A stretch of DNA of 64,000 bases. It comes from Entonaema liquescens (Eukaryota; Ascomycota; Sordariomycetes; Xylariales; Xylariaceae). The position numbers and the translations under genes were made by a program. The notes beneath the pieces were generated by a model. That model was not told the DNA's origin, did not search any database, and saw nothing but the letters and a program-made list of their open reading frames with translations. The stretch is from the NCBI GenBank assembly GCA_902805475.1, contig CADCSX010000012.1, forward strand, positions 310,001-374,000, given 5' to 3'. Positions 55,687 through 64,000 of this stretch are shown piece by piece. The stretch's first letter is position 1; each line of letters begins with the position of its first letter.

Positions 55687-56517
55687 ATGGCGCCAACAGA
55701 GACAGAACCCCCAGCAACGCCGGCTTTCCTAAGACTATCGTATCCAGCACCGCGTGTGCTCCTGATACGAATGGACCGCCCAAAGGACTTGAACGCTATG
55801 TCTACGGCAGCTCAGTGGGAGATGGATTCCGTTTGGAGATGGTTCGATCTCGAACCTCGTCTCAGCGTGGCGATTATCACTGGAACTGGTCGGGCCTTCT
55901 CCGCAGGAGCAGACCTAAAGGAATGGAATAATTCCATGTCCGACAATGCAGATCCAAAGAATCGCATGGGAAACGCGCCGGCTTTCAAGCCGCTAAGTCG
56001 TAGACTCGGCAAGAAACCTGTCATCGCGGCGGTGAACGGTCTGGCGATGGGCGGCGGATGCGAGTTTGTTATTAACTGTGACCTCGTCGTCGCCGCTGAA
56101 GACGCCTACTTCGCGCTCCCGGAAGTGAAGAGAGGAATCGCTGCTATCGGAGGAGCACTGCCACGACTGATCCGAACCATCGGGTTGCAGAGGGCATCGG
56201 AATTCGCACTTACCGGCCGGAACGTCACGGCTCAGGAGATGTTCCAATGGGGCATCGTCAACAAGGTGGTGCCTAAAGAGCACGTGGTAGACGAGGCTGT
56301 CAAATACGCAGAGTTGATCGCGAAGAACAGCCCAGACGCCATAATATGCACACGTGCTGGGCTAAGGCAAGGATGGGAGACGGCCAGCGTGGAAAGGGCC
56401 GTGGAATGGACGCTGGAGAAGGAGTTTGCGGAGTTGCAGAGGGGCGAGAACATACTGGAGGGTCTAAAAGCGTTTGCCGAGAAGAGAGAGCCGCAGTGGA
56501 AGGGTAGCAAACTTTAA
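55687..56517 (+). CDS. Enoyl-CoA hydratase/isomerase (crotonase), peroxisomal
   Basis: Single exon, 276 residues from ATG 55687; the preceding TTG codon is not used. Crotonase features: oxyanion-hole AFSAGADLKEW, the AVNGLAMGGGCEFVINCDLVVAAE block with a Glu at the first catalytic position, and ALPEVKRGIAAIGGALPRL carrying the second Glu. Both acidic residues needed for hydration are therefore present. The C-terminus GSKL is a canonical PTS1. Expected reaction: hydration of a 2-enoyl-CoA, as in beta-oxidation or side-chain shortening. Paired divergently with the PTS1-bearing acyl-CoA synthetase. Confidence 0.93.
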   Translation: MAPTETEPPATPAFLRLSYPAPRVLLIRMDRPKDLNAMSTAAQWEMDSVWRWFDLEPRLSVAIITGTGRAFSAGADLKEWNNSMSDNADPKNRMGNAPAFKPLSRRLGKKPVIAAVNGLAMGGGCEFVINCDLVVAAEDAYFALPEVKRGIAAIGGALPRLIRTIGLQRASEFALTGRNVTAQEMFQWGIVNKVVPKEHVVDEAVKYAELIAKNSPDAIICTRAGLRQGWETASVERAVEWTLEKEFAELQRGENILEGLKAFAEKREPQWKGSKL

Positions 56518-57682
56518 GGTATACCCTGCCGTGTGTGTCGCTTGAATCAGGCCGTAGCTTCAGACATGTTGAGTTACGAGTCAGACAGATAGGGAATGTC
56601 CGGAATCGATCTGCACGAGGATGCAAAGGTATTCTGGAAGCAGGGTATGCGATGATCAGTCAGAAAAACGATTGGTTGTAGATGCTACGTTCGTATATCA
56701 CCTCGGACTTCGTACATGATGTTTACGTGAAGCCTATCATCCTCGATTAATATCAAGATTGTATTTAACGCTATTGAGATTTATCTAGATTCATCGTTCA
56801 AATAAGATTCTATTCTAACACCATATAACTAAGTACATAACAAGTAATAGCATCTATAACTTGTGGGTATCTGTCAAAAGTTTCAAAGCCCTCGAAACGT
56901 TGCTTCTAGTATCGTACACTAACGTTGAATTAATATATTCCTCTAGGGGTTGCATGACAAGTGCCGCTTGGCATATGCAACTAGAAGCATGTTGGATAGC
57001 ATAACGCCTCTGCTCCCTACCTGAAACTAAATTGACGATAGACCAGGGCTCCCAACGTCTTGCAGTTTTTGGTAGAGACCGTAGCATCTGAATTGCAAAT
57101 CCTTACCCGGGGCGCTGCGAACGAGAGGCACAGGTCCTAGCACTTTTCCCCGAGCTAATGCAACTCGCTGTCGCCCGCTCGGGTCGATATCCTCGAACTT
57201 CGGCCGCGTCTGTGGCGGGTATTGAGAAGGTCGTGCACATTAGGTTAGCAAGGTATCATCAAGCTCCAGGGTATTTCCTCGACCCAGACCGAAGTTACGG
57301 CTCCCGCGTTCCCTAAGCGTATTATTTCCCCGACGAGCCTTTGCCATGCCGCCCGCTTAGGAAACTAAACCCGGCTCGTACTATTTTATCTGGACAGCGA
57401 TCAGCTCGGACCCCCCAGGTATAGCAACTTACAGTTGCTTAGTACGGTAAGTTCATCAGAGGGCCCATCCTGGCTAAATCAAACGAACCCTCTCTATATA
57501 CTAGGATCCCGACGATCTCTACGAAGACTAAAAAGAGGGTTTCCCGCTTACATACTTGATTCTTCCACCGTCGATCACTCATTTCACGGCTGCATACCCC
57601 TCGACAGAGCGGCTGTCCTCTTTCTATTGCCCCGTGCGGCTCGACTCTGTCTGGATTCTCTCGTTTAAAGCGCCTCATCAAT
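56518..57682. other. Intergenic 1.2 kb, nothing recognised
   Basis: A 77-residue minus frame at 56854-57087 has no recognisable motif. Otherwise non-coding. Confidence 0.45.
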
Positions 57683-59704
57683 ATGGACGATAAATCTACG
57701 GTACCCGTTGAGCGGGTTGAGAAGTTTGGCAAGGAGGTGGACGATGATGCGTCGTCAATTAGGTCGGCGGCGCGAGGAGATGACCTACCGAAGGGGTATT
57801 TCTACTCTGTTGGGTTCCTTGGAGCCGTGGCCGTGAGTCGTAATAGGCGCTATACATAGTAATTTCGTGAAGCTAACGATAATCAGGGATTTTGCCTGTC
57901 GGCTATATCAGCCTTCATTTTCTTGCTCCTGCCGACCAATGTGTTAACGTACATCAACGCAGATATAGGTAAGACTAAAGAAACACGAGAGGAGAAAATG
58001 AGAACTTTGTCAAATTTAACGATGAAATAGGTCCAAGCCCCTATATCTCGTGGGTGAACATTGCTAGGACTCTATCTCTGTCCTTCACTTATACCATTCT
58101 CGGCCGATTGTCGGATCTCTTTGGACGACGATGGTTCTTCATCGGCGGCAACATCGTCGCACTCATCGGCATCATCGTGTGCTCAGTCGCTCAAAATGTC
58201 GACAGTTTAATCGTAGGCAGTGCGATCTACGGATTGGGCGAGACAGTTCAGTTGAGCTTCAACGTAGCTGTGGGTGAATTGGTTCCTAACAAGCACCGCC
58301 CGATGGTTTTATCGTTGATATTCGCGACGAACGCGCCAATTGCCGGCATTGGTCCCATGATCGGTGAGCTATGATGTATTTGCAACGGAAATGACAGTGA
58401 CTAACTCTGAAGGTAGCTCGTGCTGTGTTGCAGCACCCTAACATGGGATGGCGATGGTGCTACTATCTCAACATCATCGTGGTCGCCGTAGCGATTGTCC
58501 TACTTTTCTTCTTCTACCACCCCCCGACTTTTGATCTGCTCCACGAGCGAAAGACTAAGACGCAACTGCTTAAGCAACTTGACTGTAAGATTTTTTTTTT
58601 TCGCCTTTTTGCTGAGAACGTAAGGCTTACGAGAATTAGACGTTGGAATCTTCATGTGGACTGCTGGTCTAACTCTCCTCCTTATGGGTGTCAGCTGGGG
58701 TGGCACTATTTACCCCTGGAACTCGGCTGCGACCATCTCTTCAATCGTAATCGGAGCCGTTCTTCTCATCGCGCTCTTCGTTTACGAGGCATATGCCAAG
58801 CTCGAGTATCCTGCCATCCCCGTCCAGTTCTTCGCCAACCGCGGCTTCATTAGTCTCGTCGCTTGCGCCACCGTTGCGACCATGTCTTACTATTCTGCAG
58901 TTCTACTGTGGCCTCAGCAAGTCAAAGCTCTCTACACTTCTGACATCACCTACGGTGGTTGGATCTCGGTAAGCATTTATGTGTAAAAAAGAAACAATTA
59001 TTCGGAAGCTAACCCGAAATATAGTGCACCGTGGCTAGCGCTACAGCTTTGGGCCAAGCATTTGGCGGTTTCTTCGTAAAATGGGGTGGAAATGTTCGAT
59101 ACTGGATCATCTTTTCGACCTTCTCTATGGTTGCTTTCGTCGGCGCCTGCGCGTCACTTACTCCCGACACCTTGAACGCCGGTATTGCTTTCACGATGAT
59201 CGGTCCCTTCTTCGTCGGTGTTATAGAAGTTTGCGCTCTCGCACTCGCCCCCCTTTTCTGCAAGCCCGTCGATATCGGTCTTGCATCCGGCCTGTTAGCT
59301 TCGATCCGATCAGCCGGTGGTTCCATTGCTGTCGCTGTCTACAGTAGCATCCTATCAAACCGCCTTGCTACGACGGTGCCTGCGAATGTTGGACCGGCCG
59401 CAATCGCTGCTGGCCTTCCGGAGGACAAGCTTCCCGCCCTCGTTACAGCGATTATGGGAAGCAAGCTCGCTACTTTCCCGGGCTAAGCGACGCTGGAAAA
59501 GCTGCCGTAGCTTCTATGATACCAATTGCATACTCGCAAGCGTTCAAGACTGTATATCTAGCCAGTCTTGGATTCGGAGGCATCGCCATTATCGGTTGTC
59601 TCTTCTCCAAGGATGCCCAGGAGCATCTCACCGACAAGGTTGAGCGCAAGATGCACGGAAAGGCGACTGGAAAGGATACTCCCGATTCCGCGTCGTCGGC
59701 ATAA
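57683..59704 (+). CDS. MFS transporter, TRI12/fungal drug-efflux type; one apparent frame break
   Basis: Six exons: 57683-57832, 57887-57968, 58031-58363, 58417-58584, 58640-58968 and 59025-59704, about 580 residues. The signature GRLSDLFGRRWFFIGG lies in the loop after the second membrane helix, with GPMIARAVLQ...GWRWCYYLN and DYVGIFMWTAGLTLLLMGVSWGG, as in TRI12-like 14-TM exporters. Alternative acceptors (GGTAG at 58416, TTAG at 58639) were needed to keep the frame. Near 59479 (CCCGGG) one base is missing, causing a TAA at 59484; adding one gives FPGLSDAGKAAV and continues to the TAA at 59702. Likely exports a small molecule across the plasma membrane. Confidence 0.85.
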
Positions 59705-61018
59705 GAGGAGGAATCGATTGGGTCGAAAAGTCGTGTTTGTCTTTATCCTTAACGAAAGGACGACGTCTAACGCAGAGTTCATTTGACATGATGTGGACGT
59801 ATCGTATTCATTTAATGCCCATGTTATCATGTTATTATCGTTCAATGATACCAGTTTGTATATAAGTAGCAATATCCTAGCGAGGGGTGGAAATCTGATT
59901 TCATATTGATATTACTATAGCTCAGAGTCTATAGCCAATTTATTACCAATATCTCCAAATATCACTGAGACTAAGCAGTATGTACCTAAATATCGTTATT
60001 ATGAGTAAATATTATGATAAACCTTTGTAACAAAACAAATGACTTGATATTAGGAATGGACTACAGTAGCCGGATTAAATCAACTATCATGTTAAGCTTA
60101 ATTGGCGTAGGCATGAAGCTAGAGACGTAGGGGCAACGCTTATAGTTGGAGAGATTGCCGTTTAAGGAAATGGAGCATTGATCTGATTGGCGGACTCGAG
60201 AAAGCCACTGACGATAGTGTTCCGAATGAGCCCTATATAAATTATTCTGCGGGGAATACTAGTGCTGAAGGATCGAGCTACTAGAGCCCTACCGCGTGGT
60301 ATTCGGTGTAGTAGCTAGCGAATCTAACTGTTATAGAAGCCACCTATTCGTCTCTTTCTAAGCCTGTCTTACTTGCCTCAGTTGACCGTTTAACAATTAC
60401 TAATTTAATTAGCAGTACAAACCTCTAACGTAGGTACGTATCATAGTAGCTCTAACCCTAGGTACTATTTATATTAAGTAAACAACATAAAGAAAAAACA
60501 CATTATCCCAGTAAGATCGACATCGCCCAACCACTTATTAAGCGAGATTGTTTGTAGCTAGATGCCCTGGAGCTACCCCGCAGCTTGTTCTCCTCACCAA
60601 CCCCAGATTTACTGATTTACTATGTAAATGTTGGCACCCGATGGAGAAGTGTAACGTTGGCCTGGGACTTATTCTGACTATTCCACGATATCACGAAGGA
60701 TTCGACTTGGATTACCCTGGTATCTTGTGTAAGCTATTCGCCTCCTTGCATAAGTGATTTCATCCCGCGAATAAGATTCTACGCCTTGCCGTTAGGAACT
60801 CGTTAAGATGGACCTCACTACAGACCGCTTACAAAAGATCCAGGCAAGAGCTGGGCGACATCGTTCCACGGCATCGGATCCGCATGAGCGCATAGGAAGG
60901 CGGAACGAGCTATTTAGGATGTATAGGTCCCAGGCGAGCGCGTTCTTCCAAGGAACCCTCTCTCTTGCCTCTCCTCAGCCCAAGCATCCCATCAGTAGAA
61001 GTTAGCCACTACGTCAAC
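59705..61018. other. Intergenic 1.3 kb, nothing recognised
   Basis: AT-rich, then a more balanced stretch before the GH43 gene that is probably its 5' leader. No gene supported. Confidence 0.45.
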
Positions 61019-62307
61019 ATGAAGAGTCTCCTATCCGCTCGGCTTTTTGCCCTCGCTTCTTGCTTGGGTATAAGTTCAGTCGCTGCTCAGGTCTTCGACC
61101 CGAACAAAGGTAGCTCGTCAGGATGGGATCCAGCTGTAGTTGGAACTAATAAGACCACCAACGCGACCTTTTCGAACCCTGTTATGACACTCAATGTTGG
61201 CGATCCGTTCATGACGAAATATACTGCTAACGGCGAGGATTGGTATCTATTTACGTACACAACAAACACCAACATCACCTTGAAGCGTTCGAGATACCTC
61301 ACCGACAACTGGGATAATGCCGAGAGCCGAGTTGTCTTCAACCCGGATCCCACCAGCGGAGAACCGTGGTCAACCAGTCTCTGGGCTCCTGAGATTCATA
61401 ACATATCTGGTTCATGGTATATCATTTTCACTGCGACGTCTGATGGCGACAATCCACCTCCACTTCTCGATGCCATGTGCCCGATTAACTGTCCCGTAAG
61501 TCTTAGTGCTATACCTCAACAATGCAATAATTACCTAAGGTTATATATTTAAAATAGCAACTCTAGCGCTAACATAACTAAAAGGCAATTAACCACCGCA
61601 TGTTCGTTCTTGCGGGTGATGGACCTGACCCTTGGACTGCCAAATTCGAGATGAAACCCATGTTAGATACTTACGACATGTTCGCTATCGATGGTACATA
61701 TTTCCACTTTGAAGATAACCTGTACCACATCTACTCTTGCTGGGAGCAGAAATACTCTTCGTGGCCAGCCAATCTGTGTATCACACGCATGTCAGACCCG
61801 TGGACGATAAACTCGACGCTTTCCGAGCGCCGTATCATCAGCATACCAAACGAGCCGTGGGAGCAAGTTCCGTATGGTCGTCCAATTCGACTTGCGACGA
61901 ACGAAGGTCCTCAGCAACTTACGAACCCTAAGACCGGCCAAAATTTTGTGATCTACTCGGCAGCACGCGTCAACACTCCGTTCTATTGTTTAGGTATGCT
62001 TGAGCTTGTGGGTAATGACCCGATGGAGTACCAGTCGTGGAAGAAGCACACAGCCGGATGCATCTTCCACCAGAACACAGCAACTGGCATTTACGGTACA
62101 GGCCACGCGAGCTTCGTCTCATCGCCGGACGGATCCGAGGACTATATCGTATACCACGCGCAGACAACGCCGAACCCGGCCGCGGATTTGTTCCGCACGG
62201 CCCGCGTCCAGAAGTTCACTTGGAACGAAGACGGCACGCCGAAGTTTCCGCTCGCGGAAAATGGTCCCTTCGCTGTTCCTGCTGGACAGCAAGCTCTTAC
62301 GCGATAA
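61019..62307 (+). CDS. Secreted glycoside hydrolase family 43 enzyme
   Basis: Two exons, 61019-61495 and 61585-62307, 89-nt intron with a GCTAAC branch site, 399 residues. ATG 61019 is preferred over 60965 because it directly starts a signal peptide (MKSLLSARLFALASCLGISSVAAQ). Five-bladed-propeller features: VGDPFMTKY (catalytic base Asp), WSTSLWAPEIHNISGSWY (WAPE block), and TGHASFVSSPDGSEDYIVYHAQ near the C-terminus. Several NxS/T sites. Likely alpha-L-arabinofuranosidase, arabinanase or beta-xylosidase acting on plant cell wall; the exact activity cannot be assigned. Confidence 0.9.
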
Positions 62308-62645
62308 TAGATTAGAAAGCATACGATAGAGTTATATATTTGCATAACTAATAGATAATAAAGAGTATTTTCATTCAAGAATACAGCCCCATCGATGAGG
62401 CCAATCATACACCCCTCGCCATCCGAATATTTATATGAAGCCACCGATATTTTTCATTCTCCTATCCCGAGCTCTGATCCCTTCTATGTAGATTCGTTCC
62501 CAACCATGCTTATATGCAACATACAAAATCATATACATATCATATTCCCTTTCTACCACAGACGCTAATTCCCAAACGCCTAATATTATATGCACCAACA
62601 AATCAACCGTGACTAACCCCAAGTATACCTAGGTAGGTAGCCACA
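62308..62645. other. Convergent intergenic, nothing recognised
   Basis: AT-rich spacer with one CCTAGGTAGGTAG motif near 62625. Confidence 0.5.
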
Positions 62646-63362
62646 TCATACCAACCCCCACCACGCCACCATCGCCGCACCAACAACCAGCGCCTCCGCA
62701 GCCCACGAGTCCATCCCCTTCGCCCTCCTTAACGCCGCCGCACCACTCTCCGGGTCCACCTCCCCGGCAAACGCGCCGATAATGTTGCCCCGCGGCCAGT
62801 ACTCGCACGCGAGGTACCAGCCGTAATTGCCCGGGCACAGCTTCGCCCCGCACCCAACGTCCGTCGTGTCCCGCCACACCAGCTGCGTGAAATGGCCCGT
62901 CGCCTCGGTGAACCCGGGGTCGCCGAAGTCGTACTGCGCGGCCTCGTTGCCCCACAGGTCGACGCAGTCCCCCGCGTCCGAGCACCCCAAGGCTAGGTTT
63001 TCGCCGTAGGGCCCCCCGGAGTGCTTCATGTGGCACGTCTGTCTTTGAGAATGAGGGGGGGAGGAGGAGGAGAGGTAGCTAGACGCGAAGGCGGCGAGGG
63101 TGTCGTTCCACTGCACGGACGAGGCGTTGTGCGAGGCGCGGTGGAAGTTGGTGCTGTTGATGATGGCGGAGGTGAATGTGTCGTGGTTGGTGAAGGAGGG
63201 CGCTTCGCTGGGGATCGGCGGGGCGACCGTTATGACGACAGTTTGGACTACGGTCTGGCTGGTGGCGAGGGGGGCGATGAGGAGGGATGGTAAGAATAGA
63301 GAGGAGAGGAGGGAGCCAGGGAGGGATAGGAGTGATTTTGGAAGACTGGAGTATATGAACAT
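62646..63362 (-). CDS. CAP-superfamily (PR-1/SCP) secreted protein, possible GPI anchor
   Basis: Single exon, 238 residues. A hydrophobic N-terminal signal (LLSLPGSLLSSLFLPSLLIAPLATSQ) precedes a Val/Thr-rich spacer and the CAP domain: NFHRASHNASSVQWNDTLAAFA, HSGGPYGENLALG, ATGHFTQLVWRDTTDVGCG, and YLACEYWPRGN with disulfide Cys. The C-terminus (LVVGAAMVAWWGLV) is hydrophobic after a Ser-containing stretch, compatible with GPI attachment. Related fungal PRY proteins bind sterols or lipids; other CAP proteins are virulence or cell-wall proteins. High GC relative to flanks produces several long shadow frames. Confidence 0.9.
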   Translation of the reverse strand: MFIYSSLPKSLLSLPGSLLSSLFLPSLLIAPLATSQTVVQTVVITVAPPIPSEAPSFTNHDTFTSAIINSTNFHRASHNASSVQWNDTLAAFASSYLSSSSPPHSQRQTCHMKHSGGPYGENLALGCSDAGDCVDLWGNEAAQYDFGDPGFTEATGHFTQLVWRDTTDVGCGAKLCPGNYGWYLACEYWPRGNIIGAFAGEVDPESGAAALRRAKGMDSWAAEALVVGAAMVAWWGLV

Positions 63363-63605
63363 TGTAAAGGTTATCTCGAATAGCTATTAAATAAATCGAT
63401 AATATGTCAAGAATTGGGAGTAATAAGTCTATATTCGACTTATACCACGAAGATTACGGAGAGCAATAACCAGCTTGCTGATGGGTTTTCTGCCCGAGAG
63501 AATTTAGAAAGGAATAACTGGTTATTACAAATGTACGGTGCGATGAATCTGTATAAAACAAGAACACAATACCTCTCGACTCAATAGAAGAAATGAACAA
63601 TACGG
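63363..63605. other. Promoter side of the CAP gene, nothing else seen
   Basis: AT-rich; presumably the CAP promoter. Confidence 0.4.
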
Positions 63606-63958
63606 AAACCTACAAAGGTTTCTTTTCGTGGCGTCTTTAAACACGAACAAAAGAACACCAAGTCAGCCCTGACTGACCTAGGACTCACCCCTAATACTCC
63701 ACCTATTAATGACAATACCTACGACTCCGAAGCGCGGGCGGCTAAGAACCCCGTCCACGGCGTCATTTTAAGTCTTCGAAGCACGAATACGTGGAGTTGT
63801 TGGGTTTCCTAGAATATGAAGATTTCTAGAGAGCTAAGCTTGACGCGGATGACATAGCCGCTGGTAAGGTCGCAATTGGCGCTTCTCAGCCTATCATGAG
63901 TTGGTGGCGCCGCTGAGAGGAAACATTTGGGGATAACCTCCTTGGCAAGGGGGTTTAG
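63606..63958 (+). pseudogene. Unrecognised relic reading frames at right edge
   Basis: An ATG-less frame is open from about 63606 to TAG 63812, containing SALTDLGLTPNTPPIND. A second frame, from about 63770 to TAG 63956-63958, contains KHEYVELLGFLEYEDF and later KVAIGASQPIMSWWRR, interrupted by TAG 63827 and TGA 63914. The shift between them is one base near 63775. TAG and TGA could be C-to-T products of CAG and CGA. Both pieces look like former protein, but no family is recognised. Confidence 0.3.
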
Positions 63959-64000
63959 GTACTTATGCTACCGCTACCCACTCAATTGTCGATTGACAAA

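Noticed and set aside
58364..58416. Apparent frame break in the MFS gene after GPMI
   Set aside because: Using the second AG (GGTAG at 58416) as acceptor restores ARAVLQ in frame; it is a splice-site choice, not a lesion.
62629..63390. Long Gly/Arg-rich frames overlapping the CAP gene
   Set aside because: They are shadows caused by the GC-rich coding sequence; the CAP frame has signal peptide and domain motifs.

Overview
This window looks like nuclear DNA of a filamentous ascomycete, most likely a Sordariomycete. The evidence is short GT-AG introns (about 50-100 nt) with CTAAC-like branch sites, HET-domain genes, an X325/BIM1-like copper protein, GH43 and CAP secreted proteins, and gene-poor stretches with C-to-T type stop codons that look like RIP. 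There are no operons and no bacterial features. Species is not determinable from the sequence alone.

Layout. 0-11 kb: an unrecognised gene cut by the left edge, a FrnE-type DsbA-like protein, an alpha-kinase with an N-terminal Stc1-type zinc module, a four-exon amidase, an omega/ECM4-type glutathione transferase, a small protein made of a duplicated unit, and an unknown disordered protein. 13-27 kb: a Ser/Thr kinase, the X325 copper protein, a CCHC zinc-knuckle gene, the ribosome-biogenesis WD40 gene UTP4, and a divergent kinase-like gene. 27-40 kb is an accessory island: an eight-exon nucleotidyltransferase-like gene, two HET-domain genes, a Nudix hydrolase, a RelA/SpoT (alarmone synthetase) domain fused to about eight ankyrin repeats, and a class-C beta-lactamase-like serine hydrolase. 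42-44 kb: peptide:N-glycanase. 44-51.6 kb: no intact gene, only relics with in-frame TAG/TAA stops. 51.6-60 kb: acyl-CoA synthetase (C-terminal AKL) and enoyl-CoA hydratase (C-terminal SKL), arranged divergently, followed by an MFS transporter. 61-63.4 kb: a secreted GH43 enzyme and a CAP/PR-1 protein, convergent.

The most notable gene is the RelA/SpoT-ankyrin fusion at 35.9-37.6 kb. Its N-terminal synthetase keeps every motif I can check, its C-terminus is a regular repeat array, and it sits among HET genes and a Nudix hydrolase. I read this as a candidate allorecognition or stress effector locus; that function is inference.

A recurrent technical signal cuts across the window. Several otherwise well-formed genes, including the normally essential UTP4, carry single-base frame breaks, mostly in short homopolymers and nearly all deletions. 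Sequencing or assembly error is the simplest explanation, so such genes should not be called pseudogenes without read data.
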